A DNA stretch of 64,000 bases from Haematobia irritans. Its lineage: Eukaryota; Arthropoda; Insecta; Diptera; Muscidae. Of the stretch, positions 57,292 to 64,000 are shown piece after piece. The notes below the pieces were generated by a model. It was not told the origin of the DNA. It was given only the letters and a program-made list of their open reading frames with translations, and searched no databases. A program made the translations under genes and the position numbers. How positions within the stretch are numbered: the stretch's first letter is position 1; each line of letters opens with the position of its first letter. Location of the stretch: NCBI RefSeq assembly GCF_050003625.1, contig NC_134398.1, positions 95,193,674 through 95,257,673 on the forward strand, in the 5' to 3' direction.

Positions 57292-57587
57292 CTTGTAGAA
57301 CATGTACTGAAGTACTTGCAGATTTTGCGTTTGAAGGCGCACACGTGTAGTTTCCAGCATGGTGGAATCGAACCTTCAGTATTGTTAGAATGCTTATTGA
57401 AGCTGGAAGGGTGAAGCCAACTTGCTGGCCGAACTTAAACGAATGTCCTGTTTTATTTGCTTTGGAAATAGAAGTATCTTCCGACTTAGCCAGGTGTGTA
57501 TCCAAAATAGTATGCTCTTTATGCAAATATGATTTTACAAAGAAACCATTTTGCGTGTCGTAATTAACCATTTTGTCATTGTGGTAC
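57292..57587 (-). CDS. Dpr-family Ig-domain exon
   Basis: Internal exon of a Dpr gene, a neuronal surface protein whose Ig domains bind DIP partners. The acceptor TATTCTTTTCAAG is followed by one base completing a Trp codon, then YHNDKMVNYDTQ. The exon covers most of Ig domain 2, with the F-strand signature HHAGNYTC and then APSNAKSASTSVHVLQ. The donor GTAAGT follows at 57291, leaving phase 1 (one base G). 98 full codons. The loop region (LDTHLAKSEDTSISKANKTG) is longer than I expect. The upstream exon is not in the window. The next exon should be at lower coordinates on the same strand, but the matching terminal exon (7619-7845) is on plus. Confidence 0.8.
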
Positions 57588-58443
57588 CTTGAAAAGAATA
57601 TATAGATATAATTATTAATAAAATGATAAACACTAGTAATATATATTCATTAATGGGTAGATTTTCGGAGTAATCGAATTTACTATCACTTTACTATAAT
57701 TTGTGTAAAGCAATAGAAAATTTAGTGTTTCGGGCACAATTTTTAAACACAATATATTTAAGTGCAAAAATGTAACGTTCCTAAACCAGCATTAAATGTT
57801 TGGGACACATATGTTAATATGTTAGAATATATTATGTTTGGCACATGAATGTTTCGTAAAAATAATATGTGTGAGTTTCGAGTAAGCATATATATGTTGT
57901 GATATTTTATTCAGAGAGCGACGAGAGAGATTATAGAAAAATAAATAGAAATGGAAACCGGGAGGGCTGACGAAAGACATCAACATAACACAGCGAGAGA
58001 ATGAAAAGAGAGCAATTTCTGTGAATCTGCTTGTATGTTGTTTCGGAAAACTGTTTTATGTGTTCATTTGTTTTGGCTATGCGCTTGGCATGTTAATTTA
58101 AGAATTAAGAATTTGATATGCTTAAGTCTAAATATTATGTAATTTGAATATTAAAATGAGTATTCGGAGTAAAGAGAATAGACATTCGGAACCAAGAGAA
58201 TAAACATGTGGAAAAAAACATTTGGTTTTGCCTTGAGCATTTTATGTATGTGTGAACATATGTTTTGTTTATCATTTTGGCATTGTGGGCACAATTTGTT
58301 TCTTGGTTCGTCAAAAGCAATCGGAACGTACGACGAGTATGTCAAAATATTCGGACCAAGGAAATTAAAAAAAACAGTGGAAAATATATAAAAATTACAA
58401 AGGGATCTTCATAAACAACAACGAAAGAGCACTATATTCTTTT
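57588..58443. other. Intronic sequence upstream of the Ig exon
   Basis: AT-rich, apparently unique sequence, including the exon's polypyrimidine tract. Short open frames on both strands near 58135-58391 have no recognisable content. Confidence 0.5.
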
Positions 58444-58741
<298 letters not shown>

Positions 58742-58896
58742 CGTGACAAAAAATGCAAGCCCGTTATATATATATATTACCTGCTCAATGTTTTTATAAC
58801 ATTCTTTTCACTACAAAAAAAATTGAATGTTACGAAAACAATGTACATGATTTTTCCGACCATGTAATGGTCTCAAATTCTATCATTTAATTAATA

Positions 58897-59053
58897 GAAC
58901 ATGGTTGCGGCATTTGAGAACGTTTTAAATGCTTATTGCCAACATATATTTTTCTTCGCTCGAAAATTATTTTTACAAAGATAAAATCCATGGTTTACCT
59001 ACCTGCAATTACCTACTCTAGCTAAGCATTAAATGGATGCGGCAACCATGTTC
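58897..59053. repeat. Imperfect long hairpin
   Basis: GAACATGGTTGCGGCAT (58897-58913) pairs with ATGCGGCAACCATGTTC (59037-59053) with one mismatch. The inner parts (TTTAAATGCTTA against TAAGCATTAAAT) also pair. Possibly a small foldback MITE; no target duplication was identified. Confidence 0.5.
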
Positions 59054-59263
59054 AAACATGTGTTTTCTGTGCGTGTGTTTGCCACGTGGAGCAATAGTTA
59101 GCATGTCCGCCTTGCAATCCCTGCTCCGACCGAGCACTAAAAACATTTTTTTACTTATACTTTTACATATATACCCAAAATTCCGTTCCAAACGTTCTAC
59201 ATTACATATTACTATATGAATTTTTTTTTAAATGAAACTTCGAAATGTGGGTTATTAAAGATA

Positions 59264-60337
59264 CACCGAAAAAAAGTTTACTATTTTTTATGAAAAATGA
59301 ACTAACCCATAGTAAGAATGACCATGATTTGGCGCCAAAGATTTTTTTCATCTAGATAAGTTCATGATTTTCTTATAAATTAGTTCATGTATTGCATCGT
59401 ATTTTAGTTCATTATTACTATCCTGTGGGAAGAATATACTAAAACTCATTCAAAATATTCCTGCTATCCGGAAAAATGAACAATTTTTTGGGAAATCTGT
59501 ATTAAGAAATTGGTTTGAAATAAACTGTTTGTCAGTATAATTTTCAAAAAAGTAGAGAAATTGCGGAATCAAAGGTACAACAAGCCTGTATACAACTAAG
59601 AAATTTTTCGTACAAAAAAGTAAATTTTCAATAACCACCAGTATTTTATTTCAAAAAATTATTATTATATTACACAAAACTATGGCTTATGATATACAAT
59701 AAAGGAAATATTTTTATTCGTACGTTGGATGCAGTTACTATTCGATAGTTAGTAATTACTTCTTCAAAAGAGTAATATTCTATGTTATTAGGAATAAACT
59801 AAATTTAAATTTCTATGTTTTCGATCCATATAAAAGATATATGTGGCATAAGTTTCTATATTCATTGAATTGTTGTCCAATTTCATCAATTTTGGCTAAC
59901 TTTTGTTGGGCGGATTTGTCTTATAAGCATCTGAAATTGCAAGTTATACAAAATATAAGAAAAGTATTATCAAATTCTATAGTTCATATTGATTTTTAAC
60001 TTACGGTTTTCAAGAGTATTTCCTAGAGCCAATAAGAATATCAGCTAAGTTAGCATTAAACAGTAAGAATATAAAAAAATACCATTACAAGACCTGTCTA
60101 CCTGCAAGTGAAAATAATAATTTTTTAATAAATTGAAATTTTGGTTTTATTAAAAACGGACAAAATACCGTTTATAAAAAAACTTATCACATTGAAAAAT
60201 CCATCCAGTAGGTACATTATTGGAATCATATCAATGGTCTAATAGGACGTTTTTGAAATTATTCTCAGAATATATTTGAAATAAAAAATATAAAATTAGA
60301 CATAATTTCCACTTGTCAGTATAGCATTTAGTATTTA
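59264..60337 (+). mobile_element. MITE-like left end and unresolved AT-rich sequence
   Basis: After TA, CACCGAAAAAAAGTTTACT resembles the MITE-A/FamI ends and is followed by three TTTTAGTTCAT-type motifs (59299, 59361, 59403). The right end is not identified. From about 59700 to 60337 nothing is recognised. Confidence 0.35.
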
Positions 60338-60560
60338 AGGTGGATATTAAGTTCGAGTTTAGAGGCTAAAATCGCAATTTTCATGATAAGTTTCCTTTAA
60401 TAATCCATTATAAAAAAAAATAATTTTTATAAAAAAAACTTGGTTTGGGCTGTTCTCCATCAAGTTATATTTAAATTTGTATCGAAGACGTATAATTTTA
60501 TACTTTTCTCAGTGATTTATTTTTAATTTTAGCGGCTAAACTCGAATTTAGTACTCACCT
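60338..60560. mobile_element. 223-bp MITE
   Basis: Terminal inverted repeats AGGTGGATATTAAGTTCGAG and AGGTGAGTACTAAATTCGAG, continuing into TTTAG.GGCTAAAAT on both sides. Target duplication is not clear. It probably lies in or near the 5' LTR of Gypsy-3. Confidence 0.65.
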
Positions 60561-60928
60561 GTAGGAATTGCTGTAACATAAAAAATATAGATTCAAAAAA
60601 ATGGTTGCATCTCTAACCTGTGATCCAGATGTAGAATAAATATAGATCATCCTATTACCACTCATGTTGTATATTTTTTATGTAAATCAATTAAAAATCC
60701 GTATCCGGTATTGGGCAAACCATAATATTTCCATTTAATTCAAATAATAAGCAGAATTTATATTTAAGTCAAACGTTAGCATAGTAAGCAAAATTGTAAA
60801 ATTAAGAAGTAAGTTCATTTAATGAAAACAAATAAAGAATGAGTCTGATCTGGGCATTTGATCGAAACACAACGTACACCTTTATTTAATTTTTTTAAAA
60901 AACCCCGGAACTCGGTAAAACACAAAAT
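60561..60928 (+). mobile_element. Probable 5' LTR end of Gypsy-3
   Basis: The primer site at 60929 implies that an LTR ends just before it, at AAAATT. AATAAAG near 60832 is a candidate poly(A) signal. The LTR start could not be located. Confidence 0.45.
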
Positions 60929-60948
60929 TGGCGCAGTCGGTAGGATCC
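60929..60948 (+). other. Gypsy-3 primer-binding site (tRNA-Ser type)
   Basis: TGGCGCAGTCGGTAGGATCC matches the primer site known from 17.6 and 297 of Drosophila, which use tRNA-Ser. It directly follows the LTR end. Confidence 0.75.
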
Positions 60949-61424
60949 TTAATAAAACGTATTTAAGGATCCAGTGATACGAATCGGGTTTATAAAAAAA
61001 TAAATAAATTGTGAAAAAAATATATATAAAACTTTTTACAGTGAACTCTAAAAAATAATTAAAGTGGACACCACTCAAAAAGAAGTGCAGTGAACATTTA
61101 TAATTAAGAGAACACTAAAAAGAAAATAAAGAAAGAAAGCTTTTTACAGTGAACTCTACTAAATAATTAAAGTGAACACCACTCGAAAAAGAAGTGCAGT
61201 GAACATTTATAATTAAAGAGAACGCTAAAAAGAAAATAAAATTGGTGAAGTGAAAACTTAAGAATATCAACTGAAGCCACAGAAGAAAAAGATCTCTGTG
61301 CAGTACCACCAAAGAAACTAAAGTCACAGAAAACAAATTTTCTGTGCAGTGAACACTAAATTGTTAGAAAACAAACAAAATTTTCACAAAAAATAAAAGG
61401 CAACGAGCTTTCGATCAAAACAGG
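60949..61424 (+). other. Gypsy-3 untranslated leader
   Basis: A-rich leader with a duplicated block: TTTTTACAGTGAACTCTA occurs at about 61035 and 61141, and AGTGCAGTGAACATTTATAA at about 61084 and 61194. No coding content. Confidence 0.5.
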
Positions 61425-62276
61425 ATGACCGAAGGACAGACTCAATTACCACCAGTAGAGCTAGTGGAGGAGCTAGCTAGGAAGGATCAACAACTGGAGC
61501 AAATGCGACAGGCATATCTAGAACTTCGTAACAACGTAGATGGAGGCCAAAGGGAAAGCATCCTAAAAATGATAAATAGCCTTCCCACATTTACCGGAGT
61601 TGGAGAAATCACCATAAATTCATTCTTTAGCAACATAGAGTACTTGCTGTCTACAATCACCAACCATGAAACTAGAAAAGAGGCAGTCAGGACTATATTC
61701 TACAGAGTTATTCAAGGACCAGCAAAAAATGTAATAATCAACATCCCCGAACCGGATAACTGATTGCTGATCAAGGAAACCCTAAAGCTGAGGTATCGAC
61801 CAGATGTAGAGCCCCATCAACTTTACAAAAAAGTAGCAAATCTTAAAGTAAATACGGTGAGTGAACTCATGATTGAAATTCAAGACATTAAATATAAGTC
61901 AGACGAACTGACTGTATACTATGCGGACGACCACTATCTTGACCTATCAAATATGGACAGTATATTAGTAAACACAATAAAGGAAATGACGCAGGGAATT
62001 TTGTTGGATAAAATTTACAATGACGTTAATTTGAATAATATATTGAAAATCATGACAAGTAGGCGATTTGAAGACAGTTGTATTCGGACAGAATATAGGA
62101 AATTTAAAACAAAAGAAAATAGATTAGAATTTGCAGGGAATAGAAAAAATCAATTTCATGAAGATTATAGAAACAGAAACCAGTATCAACGGTATAACAA
62201 TGAATCAGGACAATATAGGCAAAATAATTATCGCGAATATAATAATAATAACCATGGCCAAAATTACTACAAAGGA

Positions 62277-62327
<51 letters not shown>

Positions 62328-62678
62328 TGGCATAAAAACTATAGGGATAATAATAATTATAAAGGAAATTTATACAATCATAGGCCCAATAATTCTGGAA
62401 AATTCCATAGACCAATGGCAGGAAACCCTGGGCAGAATTCTGGCCAATATCGCCAGAATGCGTTCAGGCAAGGTCAGGTTGAACCAACGGAAGTTGATAA
62501 TATTCACAGTAGTAGAAGTAATTTCCAACAGGCAGGACACCCTGACACGCAGACTGGCCAAAATCGCTTAGTCTCAGTCAGGCAAAGCCAGGAAAGAACT
62601 TTTCAAAATAATGAAGGAAGGGAAATAAATAATTGCGTTTTTTTTACGAAACCACATCGGAGTGGTTGCCTAAAATAA
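61425..62678 (+). pseudogene. Gypsy-3 gag, one premature stop
   Basis: A 17.6-like Gag starting MTEGQTQLPPVELVEEL. A single in-frame TGA at 61761-61763 divides it; the frame continues to 62678. A capsid-like region (RESILKMINSLPTFTG) is followed by an Asn/Tyr/Arg-rich tail holding an (AAT)n run at about 62277-62328 that encodes polyasparagine. No zinc knuckle, as is usual for this group. It overlaps pol by about 45 bases in the -1 frame. Confidence 0.85.
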
Positions 62679-64000
62679 TTATGATAATTGACGGTAAAAA
62701 ATATAATGCTCTTATAGATACCGGAGCAAGCTTTAGTTTAATAAATAATGAAGTTAATAATTTTCCTAAAACAAAACTAAGAAATCCAATAATATTTAGT
62801 ACAATTACAAATGAAGATTCAATAAAATACGAAGTCATTACAAAAGCACCACAAGAATTTAATTTGCCAAACAATGCCAGAGTGAGATGGAAATCAGCTC
62901 CACTCATTGGACGAAATTATGATTTCATCATCGGAATGGATATATTAAAATTTTTGAACGCGAAAATAAATATTGAAGAAAGAAAAATTATTTTAAATGA
63001 CAATGAAATTCAATTTATAAATAAACCTTTTAATTTTGAGCAAATTTATACGCTAGAGGGATCAGATTTAGAAAGATTAAAGCTAGATCATCTAAACGAG
63101 GAAGAATACAAGGAAATCTCACTTTTAATAAAACAATTCAAAAATCTACTCTATAAAGAAGGTGACCAATTAACAAATACTACTGAAATTCAACATGAAA
63201 TTAAAACAACAACACAACAACAAATTAATTCAAAATTATGCAGATATCCGCCTCAACATGAAATGGAAGTAAGAAAACAAATAAAAGAAATGGAAGAACA
63301 AGGGATTATTCAAAAAAGCTATTCTAGATACTCAAGCCCATTAATTGTAGTGCCGAAGAAAATAGATAATTCTGGACAAAAGAAATTCCGATTGGTAGTA
63401 GACTATAGAAAATTAAACGAAGTTACAATCGATGACAAATATCCTCTCCCGAATATTGATTCAATCCTGGATAAATTAGGACGAGCTCAGTATTTTACAA
63501 CATTAGATTTAGCAAAAGGTTATCACCAAATTTTAGTAAAACAGGAAGATAGAGAAAAAAACTGCGTTTGTAACACCTCATGGTTTATATGAATTCGTAA
63601 GAATGCCGTTTGGATTAAAGAATGCGCCCGCAACATTTCAACGGCTCATGAACGAAATTTTGAGGGATTTTATAAATAAAACATGCGTAGTTTATTTAGA
63701 CGATATTCAAGGTTTTAGAAAGTAAAAATTTAAAAATCCAAATTGACAAATGTAATTTTATGCGGAAAGAAACAGAATTTCTTGGACACATTTTAACGAA
63801 AGACGGAATGAAACCAAATCCCAACAAAATTAAAGTTATTCAAAATTTAGAGTTACCAAAAACAGAGAAACAGATAAAAAGCTTCTTAGGACTAACAGGT
63901 TATTATCGTAAATTTGTAAAAAATTATGCTAAAGTAGCACAACCAATTACTAAATATTTGAAAAAAGGTGTTAAAATTAATCTAAAAGACCCCACTTATA
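62633..64000 (+). pseudogene. Gypsy-3 pol, truncated by window, frameshifted
   Basis: Starts in the -1 frame relative to gag. Protease has LIDTGASFSLI near residue 28 and FIIGMDIL near 100. RT has DYRKLN and KYPLPNIDSILD near 270, then TLDLAKGYHQI. An extra A near 63560 shifts the frame, moving the catalytic YLDDI (63697-63711) out of it. A deletion of about 50 bp directly after it joins to KNLKIQIDKC. The thumb and later parts (GYYRKFVKNYAKVA) continue past 64000. Dead copy. Confidence 0.85.
62638..62645 (+). promoter_or_regulatory. Possible -1 ribosomal frameshift site
   Basis: Eight T in the gag-pol overlap give a slippery U-UUU-UUU heptamer in the gag frame, consistent with -1 slippage into pol, as used by 17.6-like elements. 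A downstream stem was not resolved. Confidence 0.5.

Noticed and set aside
59080..59145. tRNA-like segment (TAGTTAGCATGTCCGCCTTG)
   Set aside because: A-box-like only; no B box at the expected distance.
62104..62415. Minus-strand Tyr-rich frame in Gypsy-3 gag
   Set aside because: Antisense of the (AAT)n polyasparagine tract.

Overview
This window looks like a repeat-choked intron of a large, AT-rich fly genome, most likely a calyptrate/muscoid fly. The order rests on dipteran-type Gypsy (17.6/297-like) and LOA-like elements and on two exons of a Dpr-family neuronal immunoglobulin gene; the species is inference. The only host coding sequence I can support is an Ig-domain exon at 57292-57587 (minus strand) and a C-terminal exon with poly(A) signal at 7619-7896 (plus strand). 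Their splice phases fit each other, yet they lie on opposite strands. A 100-N scaffold gap (14591-14690) and inverted transposon copies lie between them. I see no tRNA or rRNA genes, CRISPR arrays or prokaryotic features.

Layout. 1-6.8 kb: a TA-flanked DNA transposon ('FamI') interrupted by a Harbinger-like MITE and by an inverted copy of itself. 7.6-7.9 kb: Dpr terminal exon. 8.2-11.3 kb: a wrecked Gypsy element between two (TA)n tracts. 11.5-13.9 kb and 30.2-32.3 kb: an inverted pair of a composite repeat. 14-30 kb: a graveyard of MITEs, including four related TA-type families, a piggyBac-type MITE in a TTAA site, a pogo remnant, and hAT elements with clear 8-bp target duplications. Also here are tRNA-like SINEs and LINE tails ending in (TAACC)n.

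32.6-49.1 kb is a head-to-tail duplication of an 8277-bp unit (32583-40859 and 40860-49135), nearly identical. Each unit carries an LTR-like segment with a 63-bp tandem array, two nested LINE fragments on opposite strands, a 1.37-kb MITE, half of a FamI element, and the start of a Gypsy LTR. The second unit runs into the complete Gypsy-2 element (48512-55433, 4-bp target duplication ATAC), whose gag has a SAP-like N terminus and whose 3' LTR holds a DD37E mariner. After the rest of FamI, 56.5-60.3 kb is mostly unique intron around the Dpr Ig exon. A 17.6-like Gypsy-3 element runs from about 60.6 kb off the right edge.

The least expected signal is inside FamI. Every copy carries a ladder of 61-77 bp segments, each bounded by a TTTCAG-type acceptor and a GTAAGT-type donor, that looks like a chain of small non-coding exons within a DNA transposon. 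Repeat family names (FamI, F1, F2, MITE-A to E) are local labels used only here.
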